Assembly (NCBI GenBank): GCA_002341345.1
Contig: DDNW01000042.1
Location: forward strand, 405-8,151
Source: Erythrobacter sp. UBA2510
GTDB lineage: Bacteria > Pseudomonadota > Alphaproteobacteria > Sphingomonadales > Sphingomonadaceae
Length of the DNA: 7,747 nt
Direction of reading: 5' to 3'
Part shown: one piece after another, positions 1-7,119 of the stretch
How the letters are laid out: the number at the start of each line of letters is the position of its first letter
Numbering within the stretch: position 1 is the stretch's first letter
The notes under the pieces: generated by a model
Seen by the model: the letters and a program-made list of their open reading frames with translations, nothing else
Told to the model about the DNA's origin: nothing
Databases searched by the model: none
Translations under genes and position numbers: made by a program

Positions 1-3
1 AGC

Positions 4-33
4 CAAGCGAGCGGATGCGAGCGTCGGCGCTTG
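4..33 (-). repeat. Imperfect inverted repeat downstream of fabZ
   Basis: CAAGCG (4-9) and CGCTTG (28-33) are exact complements separated by 18 nt, starting 14 nt after the fabZ stop. A short hairpin is possible. There is no U-run on the minus strand within the window, so I do not call a terminator. The rest of 1-46 shows no gene start. Confidence 0.25.
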
Positions 34-46
34 AGGCCCAAACAAG

Positions 47-505
47 CTAGGCGATCATCGCCGTGAACTGCGTCTCGCACGTCACCTTGCCGTCCACGCT
101 GGCCTTGCCCTCGAACTTGCAAACGCGGGCGCGCTGCTGAGTGAAGGCAACCTCCAGCTCCAGCAGGCAGCCAGGCTCCACGGGCGCCCGGAACTTCGCG
201 CCCTCGATGGCCATGAAATAGACCAGCTTGCCGGTACCCGCGAGGTCGAGCGATTCGACGCCGAGGATGCCGGCGGCCTGCGCCAGCGCCTCGATCTGGA
301 GGACGCCGGGCATGATCGGGCGACCGGGGAAGTGCCCCTGGAAGAAACCCTCGTTGAAGGTCACGGCCTTGACCGCGTGGATACGCTCGCCCTTGACCAG
401 CTCGCGGACCCGGTCGACCAGCAGCATCGGATAGCGATGCGGCAGCGCCTCGAGAATGCGCGGGATATCGAACCCCGCGCTCTCGGTTCCGGTTTCCTCA
501 GCCAT
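47..505 (-). CDS. fabZ: 3-hydroxyacyl-[acyl-carrier-protein] dehydratase FabZ
   Basis: FabZ removes water from (3R)-hydroxyacyl-ACP to give trans-2-enoyl-ACP in each round of type II fatty-acid synthesis in the cytosol. The 152-residue hot-dog-fold protein shows [13 protein letters not shown] at 21-33. The catalytic motif [20 protein letters not shown] follows at 57-76, with His58 and Glu72 matching the family's His/Glu pair and its 14-residue spacing. Length equals that of E. coli FabZ (151). Two in-frame ATGs compete. The one at 505 has GGGGG 5 nt upstream and gives the family-like length. The one at 517 adds MGAS and lies 13 nt after the skp stop, without a clear ribosome site. The reading frame extends further to 679 but only as a skp shadow. 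It ends in TAG at 47. It directly follows skp, without the lpxD seen between them in E. coli. Confidence 0.96.
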   Translation of the reverse strand: MAEETGTESAGFDIPRILEALPHRYPMLLVDRVRELVKGERIHAVKAVTFNEGFFQGHFPGRPIMPGVLQIEALAQAAGILGVESLDLAGTGKLVYFMAIEGAKFRAPVEPGCLLELEVAFTQQRARVCKFEGKASVDGKVTCETQFTAMIA

Positions 506-530
506 CGAAGCCCCCATCGTCGATTGGCGC

Positions 531-1205
531 TTAGCGGCCCGAGGTCGCGGCAGGCGCGGCAGCGGCCTGCGCTGCAGCGGCTTCCTGCTGCTCACGCAGC
601 TCGCGCGGCAACCAGCCGGTCGGCGGGACGAGCTGGGCGGACGGCAGCAGCGAGTTGAGCTGGGCCAGCACCGCTTCATTCAGATTGTGCGCATTGTCGG
701 CATAGAGCACCGTGTCCGGGCTCAGGATCAGGGTGACGCCCTGCGCCTTCGCGGCATTTTCCACCGCCGTGCCGATCTTGTCGTTGATCTGCTCCTCGAC
801 ATAGGCCTGGCTGAGCGCGACCGGCGCAAGGATCTGGTTGAGCTCGTTCTGGCCCTGCTGCTGGATCTGCTGGATCTGCTGTGCCTGCTGCTGGAGCGAG
901 GTCTGGTTCGGATTGGCAGCTGCGCGGGCAGTATTGAACGCGGTCACCAGCGGATCGAGCTGGGCCTGCAGCGCCTGACGACGCGTCTCGGCCTGCTGCA
1001 ATTGCGCGGCATAAGTGGTCTGACGCTGGGTCTGAGCGGTCTTGTAGGCGCTCGAATTGACGACGATGGCGGGCAGGTTGACCACCGCGACCTTCTGCGC
1101 CTGCGCCGCAGCGGGTGCGATAGCACCGGCGCCAGCGAGGGTGGCCAGGGCCAGTGTGGGAACGAAAGCGGCGGCCAGCGCCGACTTTAGGGCATGCTTA
1201 AACAT
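531..1205 (-). CDS. skp: Periplasmic chaperone Skp/OmpH family protein
   Basis: Skp trimers hold unfolded outer-membrane proteins in the periplasm and pass them to BamA, the product of the adjoining upstream gene. The 224-residue precursor has a signal peptide with an Ala-rich core and likely cleavage after residue 34 or 36 (AAAQAQ). The first core strand is [11 protein letters not shown] (38-48). Alpha-helical coiled-coil arms rich in Gln run about 53-125, and the returning core segment [15 protein letters not shown] lies near 155-170. The last 35 or so residues form a Pro/Ala-rich tail ending in TSGR. The mature part has about 11 basic and 13 acidic residues, whereas E. coli Skp is strongly basic. 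The ATG overlaps the bamA stop by one base, with AGGA 11 nt upstream, so translation is probably coupled. Family assignment rests on architecture and context; identity to E. coli Skp is low. Confidence 0.87.
   Translation of the reverse strand: MFKHALKSALAAAFVPTLALATLAGAGAIAPAAAQAQKVAVVNLPAIVVNSSAYKTAQTQRQTTYAAQLQQAETRRQALQAQLDPLVTAFNTARAAANPNQTSLQQQAQQIQQIQQQGQNELNQILAPVALSQAYVEEQINDKIGTAVENAAKAQGVTLILSPDTVLYADNAHNLNEAVLAQLNSLLPSAQLVPPTGWLPRELREQQEAAAAQAAAAPAATSGR
858..880 (-). repeat. Short in-frame 9-bp tandem repeat in skp
   Basis: The plus strand carries ctgctggat twice in direct succession (858-866, 867-875), followed by a partial third copy, ctgct (876-880). On the coding strand it encodes part of the Gln-rich arm (QQIQQIQQQ, about residues 109-117). 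Because the unit is three codons, gain or loss of copies would lengthen or shorten the coiled coil without a frameshift. Confidence 0.6.
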
Positions 1206-3868
1206 CAGAATTGGGTTCCTACGTTGAAGGAGAAGGTTTTCGTTTCGTCACCGCGCTCTTTTAGCAGCGCATGGGCGAAATCGATCCTGAACGGGCCAAA
1301 GGGTGAATTCCAGTTGACCCCGATGCCGATCGAAAGACGCGGCTTGGGGGTATTACCGACGAATTCCTCGACAAACGGCTGGATGTTCCGGCCGAGCGCC
1401 GTGTTCTCGGTAGTGCCGTCCGCCGCGAGCGGCGACGTCGTAGTGACGCTGGACGTCGTGCCATCGCTGTTGGTGACGGTTTCGATGTACAAGGCATTGC
1501 CATCCCCGTCACGACTGGGGATGAAAATACCGTCAGGATAGGGGCTTTCGTTCAACTGTGGCGTGTTGACGTTGAATACCGCACCGACATCGACGAAGAT
1601 CGACGGACGCAGGCCCAGCTCGCGCGCGCCAGTTCCCAGCGGAATCTCCAGCTCGGCACGCGCCATGTAATAGGCATTGCCGCCCAGCGCGTCGGTCGAG
1701 TTGTTCTTGTCATCGAGGTCGCGCAGGATATCGTTGCCGTCCTCGTCGGTGGTGTAAAAGCGCCGGACTACGCGCGGGCCGACGCCGCGAATATCGAACC
1801 CTCGCATCTGCGATTCGCCGAGGAAGAAGCGGTCGGTCAGCAGCACGTCGTCGCCGCCCCAGCTCTTGATATAGCCACCTTCGGCCGAGATCGAACCGAT
1901 GAACCCGCCGCCCAGCGGCCAGTATTTGGCCGCATTGATCCGGCCGCGCACATATTTCGTGTCGCCGCCCAGCCCGGCGATGTCCAGGCCGAGTGTCGCT
2001 GTCATGCCGCGCGTCGGGCGCAGGCGACTGTCGAGCGAGTTGCGGGTGACCGAAAGGCCGAGGATCGACTTCACGCGGTCGCCGATCGCCTCGCACAGAT
2101 AGCGGCCCGCCAGCAGCGGGTTGCACGAGCTGCTGCCGTCTTCATCGACCGTGAAATAGGTATTCTGGTCGAGGGTGATTTCCTCATAGGCGAGCGAGTA
2201 ACGCGCTACCGCAGTGATATATTCGGTGAGCGGAATACCGGTCCTGAGCGCGATTCCGGTGGTGGCCGATTCGTAGGTCGCGCTGTCGCGGTTGTAATAA
2301 CCGTTATTGTAGTCCTGCCGGTAGAGATCGATCCCCGCCGCGATGTTCTTGTCGAACAGATAAGGCTCGGTGAAGCCGATCGAGCCGGAGCGCGAATAGC
2401 TCGACCAGTTGACCGAGGCCGAGGCCGTCTGCCCGCGCCCGCGGAAGTTGTTCTGCCGGATCGAGGCGCTGAAGATGAAGCTTTCGAGGCTCGAATAGCC
2501 CGCCGACAGCGACAGTTCGCCGGTCGGCTCTTCCTGCACATTGGCCTGCAGGATGATCCGGTCGGGGGTCGAACCCTCGACCTGGTCGATCTCGAAGTTC
2601 TCCTGGAAGTAGCCGAGCGAGTTGATGCGCGCGGTCGAGCGCTTGACCGCAAGCGAGTTGAACGCGTCGCCTTCGGCAATACGGAACTCGCGGCGCACGA
2701 CCTTGTCGAGCGTGATCGTGTTGCCGTTGATCTCCACCGCCTCGACATAAACGCGCGGCGCGTCCTGGATGGTGAAGGTCACGTCCATCGTGCGCGCCTC
2801 GCGGTCGGGCACGAAGCGCGGGCGGACCTGCGCGAAGGCATAGCCGTAGGTGCCCGCGGTCGCAGTCAGCCGCTCGATCGTGTCATCGACCAGCTCGGCA
2901 TTGTACCAGTCGCCGGAATCGATCCCGAGGTTCTGCGTCAGGCGGTCGCTGTCGAAGTCGCGCAGCTGGCTGACCACCTCGACATTGCCGAACTTGTAGC
3001 GCTCGCCCTCTTCGACGACATAGGTGATGATGAAGTCACGCTTGTCCGGCGTCAGCTCGGCCACGGCAGAAACGACGCGGAAATCGGCATAGCCTTCGGT
3101 CAGGTAGAACTGGCGCAGCTTCTGCTGGTCGAATGCCAGCCGGTCCGGATCGTAGCTGGTGTTAGAGCTGAGGAAGCGGAAGAAGCCGGTTTCCTTGGTC
3201 ACCATCTCGCCGCGCAGATCGCCATCCGAAAAGGCTTCATTGCCGATGATGTTGATCTGGCGGACCTTGGATTTGGGCCCCTCGGAAATCTCGAAGATCA
3301 CATCGACGCGATTCTGGTCGAGCATGACCATCTGCGGTTCGACCGTCGCGGCAAAGCGGCCCTGCCGCTTGTACAGCTCGATGATGCGCGCCACGTCGGC
3401 ACGGACCTTGGAGCGGGTGAAGATCTGGCGCGGGCCGAGGTTGATCTCGGGCAGGATCTTGTCGTCCTTCAGGCGCTTGTTGCCCTCCAGCACGATCCGG
3501 TTGATGACCGGGTTTTCCGCCACCGTGATGACCACATTGCCATTGTTGTTGGCGATGGTGAAATCGGCAAACAGCTCGGTCGCGGACAGATCGACCAGCA
3601 CCTGGTCGGCGGCGGCGGCGGTATAGACCTGGCCGGGCCGCATCTTGATGTAGCTGAGGATCGTCTCGGGCTCGAGCCGCTGCGCCCCGGCAACCGCGAT
3701 CGAGCGGATGACGTCGCCCTGCTCTGCCGGAGCGGTCGGGGTTTCGGGTGCCGTCCCGGTCGCAACGTCCTGCGCCATGGCGATGCCGGGAAGCCCCGCC
3801 AGCATGGTGCAGCCCAGCAACGCGGGGGCATATCGGAAAAGTGCCTTGCAGGCGGGCCTAGAACTCAT
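1205..3868 (-). CDS. bamA: Outer membrane protein assembly factor BamA (Omp85 family)
   Basis: BamA is the essential core of the BAM complex, folding and inserting beta-barrel proteins into the outer membrane. The 887-residue protein has a signal peptide with likely cleavage after AMA at residue 32. Five POTRA domains follow (about 53-118, 120-198, 200-288, 290-369, 371-448), then a 16-strand barrel to the C-terminal Phe, the usual outer-membrane sorting residue. The lid-loop motif MRGF is at 688-691 (VRGF in E. coli), and RLSIGIGVNWNSPFGPFRIDF marks strands 14-15. The start at 3868 is chosen because the signal peptide begins there; the open frame continues to 4126 but that part reads as non-protein and enters rseP. 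Only a weak GGA precedes the ATG. Oddities are a long polar L7 loop (about 766-842) and a Cys582/Cys592 pair in probable L4. The stop overlaps skp as TGATG. Confidence 0.97.
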   Translation of the reverse strand: MSSRPACKALFRYAPALLGCTMLAGLPGIAMAQDVATGTAPETPTAPAEQGDVIRSIAVAGAQRLEPETILSYIKMRPGQVYTAAAADQVLVDLSATELFADFTIANNNGNVVITVAENPVINRIVLEGNKRLKDDKILPEINLGPRQIFTRSKVRADVARIIELYKRQGRFAATVEPQMVMLDQNRVDVIFEISEGPKSKVRQINIIGNEAFSDGDLRGEMVTKETGFFRFLSSNTSYDPDRLAFDQQKLRQFYLTEGYADFRVVSAVAELTPDKRDFIITYVVEEGERYKFGNVEVVSQLRDFDSDRLTQNLGIDSGDWYNAELVDDTIERLTATAGTYGYAFAQVRPRFVPDREARTMDVTFTIQDAPRVYVEAVEINGNTITLDKVVRREFRIAEGDAFNSLAVKRSTARINSLGYFQENFEIDQVEGSTPDRIILQANVQEEPTGELSLSAGYSSLESFIFSASIRQNNFRGRGQTASASVNWSSYSRSGSIGFTEPYLFDKNIAAGIDLYRQDYNNGYYNRDSATYESATTGIALRTGIPLTEYITAVARYSLAYEEITLDQNTYFTVDEDGSSSCNPLLAGRYLCEAIGDRVKSILGLSVTRNSLDSRLRPTRGMTATLGLDIAGLGGDTKYVRGRINAAKYWPLGGGFIGSISAEGGYIKSWGGDDVLLTDRFFLGESQMRGFDIRGVGPRVVRRFYTTDEDGNDILRDLDDKNNSTDALGGNAYYMARAELEIPLGTGARELGLRPSIFVDVGAVFNVNTPQLNESPYPDGIFIPSRDGDGNALYIETVTNSDGTTSSVTTTSPLAADGTTENTALGRNIQPFVEEFVGNTPKPRLSIGIGVNWNSPFGPFRIDFAHALLKERGDETKTFSFNVGTQF

Positions 3869-3907
3869 GAACGGTCCATTCTCAAGGGCGAAACGCCGGT
3901 CCCCTCT

Positions 3908-3945
3908 GACCGATCGCTGCCACGCCGCACGGGCGGCAATCGGTC
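3908..3945 (-). promoter_or_regulatory. Possible stem-loop leader upstream of bamA
   Basis: This lies in the only sizeable gap, 3869-4032, between rseP and bamA. On the minus strand a perfect 7-bp outer stem (GACCGAT at 3945-3939 with ATCGGTC at 3914-3908) encloses an inner hairpin, GCCGC-CCGT-GCGGC (3937-3924). The structure ends 39 nt before the bamA ATG. A competing stem, CGGTC (3912-3908) with GACCG (3901-3897) around AGAGGG, cannot form at the same time as the outer stem. No U-run follows, so this is not an intrinsic terminator. I see no convincing -35/-10 pair in the rest of the gap; ACTAAT near 3949-3954 is at best a weak -10. Chance pairing in GC-rich DNA is a real alternative. Confidence 0.3.
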
Positions 3946-4032
3946 GAATTAGTGAAGGCGCCCCTTGCCCGATGCAGGCGGGGCGATCAAGCGATGAGGC
4001 AGGCTTTGCTGTGGGTCGCGTCCTTTTATCGC

Positions 4033-5148
4033 CTAGCTGCCGAAGATCGGCAACGAGGCTATATCGATGATCGTGACGAACAGCATCAGTGCAAGCACGA
4101 AGGCTACGCCGGTGCGGTACGCCCATTCCTGAGAGCGGGCACTGGCGGGCTTACGACGGACCGCCTCGGCCGCGTAAAACGCCAGATGCCCCCCGTCGAG
4201 GGCAGGGATTGGCAGCAGGTTAATGAATGCCAAATTAATTGAAATCAGCGCCACGAACTCGATGAAGGGAAGCGGACCGAGCGACAATTGCTCGCCCGAA
4301 TATTTGGCAATCTTGATCGGGCCGCCCAGTTCGGTGACAGAACGTTCGCCCGTGATGATCTGGCCGATGCCGGTCACCATCATGCGCATGATCCCGAAGC
4401 TCTGGACGAAGCCCTCGCCCACGGCGGAAAGCGGTCCGATCGGCTCGAAGACGATGCTTTCCGACCCGACGCCGATGCGCCCGATCCGCGATTCGTTGCC
4501 GAAGCGATCGACCAGTTCGAGGTCGGCAATCGTCATCGGCAAGCTGGCGGTCTCGCCCTCGCGCTCATAGGTAACGCTGACCGTGCGCCCCGGATAGGGC
4601 AGGATGGCGCGGCGCAGCGCATCGAAATCCTCGATCTCCGTGCCATCAACCGCAGTGATGCGGTCGCCGATCATCAGTCCGGCTTCTTGCGCGGGCGACT
4701 GCTCGGCAAACCCCTCGATCACAGCAGGTGTAAAAGGCTTGCCGTAAGCCATGAAGAATGCAGCAAAAATCGCCACGGCAATGAACAGGTTGGTGAGCGG
4801 CCCGGCAGCCACGATCAGCGATTTCTGCCACAGGGGCCTGGTCTGAAACGCGCCGTCCAGCTCCTCCGCCGACAGGTTCGGATCGGGCTGGCTAGCCGGG
4901 CTCATATCGCCCTTGAACTGGACATAGCCCCCCAGCGGGATCGCCGAAATGCGCCAGCACGTGCCGCGCTTGTCGGTCCGACCGACCAGTTCCTTGCCGA
5001 AGCCGACCGAGAAGACCTCCGCCTTCACCCCGAACCATCGCCCGACGAGATAGTGGCCGAATTCGTGCAACGTGACGAGCGGGCCGAGCACCAGCAGGAA
5101 ACCGGCGATCATCATCCACAGGGGGACGGACTGGATGGCTTCAGGCAC
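4033..5148 (-). CDS. rseP: RIP metalloprotease RseP (site-2 protease family, M50), single PDZ
   Basis: RseP is an intramembrane zinc protease that cuts transmembrane substrates after a first periplasmic cleavage, as with anti-sigma factors in E. coli and PodJ by MmpA in Caulobacter. The substrate here cannot be told. HEFGH at 28-32 in the first membrane helix supplies the two His ligands and catalytic Glu. LDGG at 317-320, after NLLPIPA, gives the third ligand, Asp318. One PDZ domain spans about 140-205; other membrane segments lie near 108-133, 290-315 and 345-367. PLGGYVQFKGD at 71-81 matches the membrane-re-entrant beta loop. At 371 residues with one PDZ it is shorter than the two-PDZ E. 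coli enzyme (about 450), as usual in alphaproteobacteria. It starts with GTG, overlaps dxr by 8 nt and ends with TAG 164 nt before bamA. Confidence 0.95.
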   Translation of the reverse strand: MPEAIQSVPLWMMIAGFLLVLGPLVTLHEFGHYLVGRWFGVKAEVFSVGFGKELVGRTDKRGTCWRISAIPLGGYVQFKGDMSPASQPDPNLSAEELDGAFQTRPLWQKSLIVAAGPLTNLFIAVAIFAAFFMAYGKPFTPAVIEGFAEQSPAQEAGLMIGDRITAVDGTEIEDFDALRRAILPYPGRTVSVTYEREGETASLPMTIADLELVDRFGNESRIGRIGVGSESIVFEPIGPLSAVGEGFVQSFGIMRMMVTGIGQIITGERSVTELGGPIKIAKYSGEQLSLGPLPFIEFVALISINLAFINLLPIPALDGGHLAFYAAEAVRRKPASARSQEWAYRTGVAFVLALMLFVTIIDIASLPIFGS

Positions 5149-6295
5149 TTACAAGCAACTCCCGCGTTTGTCGGCGCGCCGCTTCGTCCACACCCAGCAC
5201 CTCGTCGAGCGAGGCGGGCGCAGGCGGCAGCGCGCTTTCCAGCATTCTAGCCACTATTGCCGAAATCTGGGTGAATTTTATCTGACCGTCCAGAAATGCG
5301 GCAACCGCGATCTCGTTCGCGGCATTGAGCACGGCAGGTGCCGCCCCGCCCGCCTCAGCCGCCTCGCGCGCGAGCCGGGTCGCCGGAAAACGTTGTTCGT
5401 CAGTGGCCTGGAACGACAAATTGCCAATGCTTGCGAGGTCGAGCGGAGCACAAGGGGTATCCATCCGCGCAGGCCAGGCCAGCGTCGAGGCGATGGGTAC
5501 GCGCATATCGGACGGGCCGAGCTGCGCCAGCGTCGAGCCGTCGCGGTACTCGACCATCGAGTGAATTATGCTCTGTGGGTGGACGATGATTCTGAGCCGG
5601 TCGAGGCCCACGGGGAACAGGTGATGCGCCTCGATGAACTCCAGCCCCTTGTTCATCATCGTGGCCGAATCGACGCTGATCTTGGCGCCCATGTCCCAAT
5701 TGGGATGGGCGACGGCCTGTTTCGGGGTGGCGGCTTCCAGCTGGTCCTGCGACCACTCGCGGAACGGACCGCCGCTGGCGGTGAGCGTGATCCAGCGCAC
5801 ATCCTCGATTTTGCCGCCCTGCAAACACTGGAAGATCGCATTATGCTCGGAATCGACCGGCAACAGCGTGGCGCCGGTTCGCACGACGGCGGCGGTCATG
5901 ACGTCACCGGCGGAGACCAGCGCCTCCTTGTTGGCAAGCGCGACGGTCTTGCCCTGCTCGATGGCGGCCATGGTCGGCGCAAGGCCCGCACAGCCGACGA
6001 TGGCGGCGATGGTGATGTCGACGGGGCGGGAGGCGACCTCGACCAGCGCGGCGGCCCCTCCGGCGGTTTCGATGGCAGTCCCCGACAGCCCTTCGCGCAG
6101 GGCAGGAAGCGCGTCCTCATGGGCAACGACGGCGATCTCGGCATCGAATTCGCGCGCGAGCTTCGCCAGCTGCTCGGCATTGCCATTGGCAGTCAGCGCG
6201 ACCACGCGCCATTTTCCCCGCTCTCGCCGGATCAGGTCGAGCGCCGATGCGCCGATCGAGCCGGTGGCGCCGAGAATGGAGATTGTGCGGGTCAT
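5141..6295 (-). CDS. dxr: 1-deoxy-D-xylulose 5-phosphate reductoisomerase
   Basis: Dxr (IspC) rearranges and reduces 1-deoxy-D-xylulose 5-phosphate to 2-C-methyl-D-erythritol 4-phosphate with NADPH and a divalent metal, the committed step of the cytosolic MEP isoprenoid pathway and the target of fosmidomycin. The 384-residue protein opens with the NADPH-binding GATGSIG at 9-15. ANKE lies at 121-124, and metal ligands are predicted at Asp148, Glu150 and Glu219. SGGPF at 174-178 and HPNWDMGAKISVDSATMMNK at 197-216 form the substrate site. Nothing expected is missing and length is standard. The ATG shares four bases with the cdsA stop, and a GGTGAG upstream is a plausible ribosome site. Placement between cdsA and rseP is an alphaproteobacterial arrangement; gamma relatives such as E. 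coli have dxr just before uppS. Confidence 0.98.
   Translation of the reverse strand: MTRTISILGATGSIGASALDLIRRERGKWRVVALTANGNAEQLAKLAREFDAEIAVVAHEDALPALREGLSGTAIETAGGAAALVEVASRPVDITIAAIVGCAGLAPTMAAIEQGKTVALANKEALVSAGDVMTAAVVRTGATLLPVDSEHNAIFQCLQGGKIEDVRWITLTASGGPFREWSQDQLEAATPKQAVAHPNWDMGAKISVDSATMMNKGLEFIEAHHLFPVGLDRLRIIVHPQSIIHSMVEYRDGSTLAQLGPSDMRVPIASTLAWPARMDTPCAPLDLASIGNLSFQATDEQRFPATRLAREAAEAGGAAPAVLNAANEIAVAAFLDGQIKFTQISAIVARMLESALPPAPASLDEVLGVDEAARRQTRELLVSA
5159..5163 (-). promoter_or_regulatory. Ribosome binding site supporting the GTG start of rseP
   Basis: GGGAG on the minus strand lies 10 nt before a GTG at 5148. It is within the last codons of dxr. The next in-frame ATGs (5115 and 5112, Met12 and Met13) would cut into the first transmembrane segment and have no comparable site, so the GTG start is preferred. 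Confidence 0.5.
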
Positions 6296-7119
6296 GCTAT
6301 CTGGCTCACCAGGCCGAATATACCCAGCACGAAGCTAACCGCCAGCAGCCCGTCCACCCTATCGAAGAACCCGCCATGGCCGGGGATGAGGTTGGAGGAA
6401 TCCTTCACGCCTGCCCTGCGTTTCATCCAGCTTTCAAAGAAGTCGCCCGATTGCGCGATGACTGCCAGAACTGCGCCGACCGCAAGCAGGGCGAGAACCA
6501 GTTCCGGGCCATCGAAGACCACGATGTAGGTATCGCGTGAGGAGACGGGCCAGATTGGCATCCCCGTCGCCCACATATGGGCCGAAAACACCGACGCAAG
6601 CAGCACCAGTGCCGCCCCGACCACGCCTCCCCCCAGCCCCGCCCAGGTCTTGGACGGGCTGATGCGCGGCGCGATCTTGGGTCCGCCAATGGCGCGTCCG
6701 GCGAAATAAGCGCCGACATCGACGCCGATCACCCCGCCCAAGATCATCAAAACCCCGGATGCACCCGCCCCGTCGGCAGTCCTGACAAAGGCAAGCGTTC
6801 CGGCGGCCACGCCGATATAGACCAGCCCGCCCAGCATCCACGCGGCGCGGGCCATGGCTCCGGGCGCGAAGGCCCGGACCAGCCGCTGCCATTCCCACAG
6901 CACGCCGAGCGCCACAGCCGCGACGAAGAGCATCCACACCGCCCCGCCCAGCCACAATGCCGTGCCCGCGATTGCCAGCATCACCACCGCGCTCGCGGCG
7001 CGCTTGGGCAGGTCGGAACCGCGGACGAACAACGGTACGGTCGAATAGCGCCCGGCATAACGCTTCAGCCGGTCGCGCTTGCGCTCCGCCTCAGCCGGGG
7101 TTTCCTCAACGTCCGCCAT
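6292..7119 (-). CDS. cdsA: Phosphatidate cytidylyltransferase (CDP-diacylglycerol synthase)
   Basis: CdsA converts phosphatidic acid and CTP to CDP-diacylglycerol, the branch-point precursor of bacterial phospholipids, in the inner membrane. The 275-residue protein has a charged cytoplasmic N-terminus (about 1-38) followed by multiple hydrophobic segments. The family signature is complete at about residues 230-256: SWMKRR, then KD, then IPGHGGFFDRVD, which supplies the acidic metal-binding residues. SPSKTWAG in mid-protein is a second conserved block. Length is normal for the family. The start at 7119 is set by a strong Shine-Dalgarno; the in-frame extension to 7194 lies wholly inside uppS and looks unlike protein. 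The stop overlaps the dxr start as ATGA. A minor uncertainty is that other CTP-transferases share the fold, but the signature is specific. Confidence 0.96.
   Translation of the reverse strand: MADVEETPAEAERKRDRLKRYAGRYSTVPLFVRGSDLPKRAASAVVMLAIAGTALWLGGAVWMLFVAAVALGVLWEWQRLVRAFAPGAMARAAWMLGGLVYIGVAAGTLAFVRTADGAGASGVLMILGGVIGVDVGAYFAGRAIGGPKIAPRISPSKTWAGLGGGVVGAALVLLASVFSAHMWATGMPIWPVSSRDTYIVVFDGPELVLALLAVGAVLAVIAQSGDFFESWMKRRAGVKDSSNLIPGHGGFFDRVDGLLAVSFVLGIFGLVSQIA

Noticed and set aside
506..679. An N-terminal extension of fabZ in the same frame
   Set aside because: Upstream of 517 it lies inside skp in another frame and reads as Ser/Pro/Arg-rich non-protein. Only the choice between 505 and 517 stays open.
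1477..1761. EF-hand calcium sites in BamA loops L6 and L7
   Set aside because: The spacing of Asp residues and the missing Gly at loop position 6 do not fit the 12-residue EF-hand pattern; kept only as acidic patches.
3908..3945. An intrinsic terminator between rseP and bamA
   Set aside because: The hairpin is not followed by a U-run on the minus strand, and the plus strand has no gene here to terminate.
3869..4126. An N-terminal extension of bamA in the same frame
   Set aside because: It would overlap rseP by 94 nt and place 86 Arg-rich residues before a good signal peptide, which must be N-terminal; the start at 3868 is preferred.
4288..5250. A 320-codon plus-strand open frame opposite rseP
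   Set aside because: It has no recognisable motif, is rich in Arg, His and Asp, and is fully antisense to a gene with intact catalytic motifs; treated as a shadow.
5072..6529. A 485-codon open frame on the plus strand, antisense to rseP, dxr and cdsA
   Set aside because: It mirrors three genes with complete family motifs and crosses their boundaries. Its translation is Arg/Gly/Asp-rich without domain-like pattern, as expected where high GC removes stop codons from the opposite strand.
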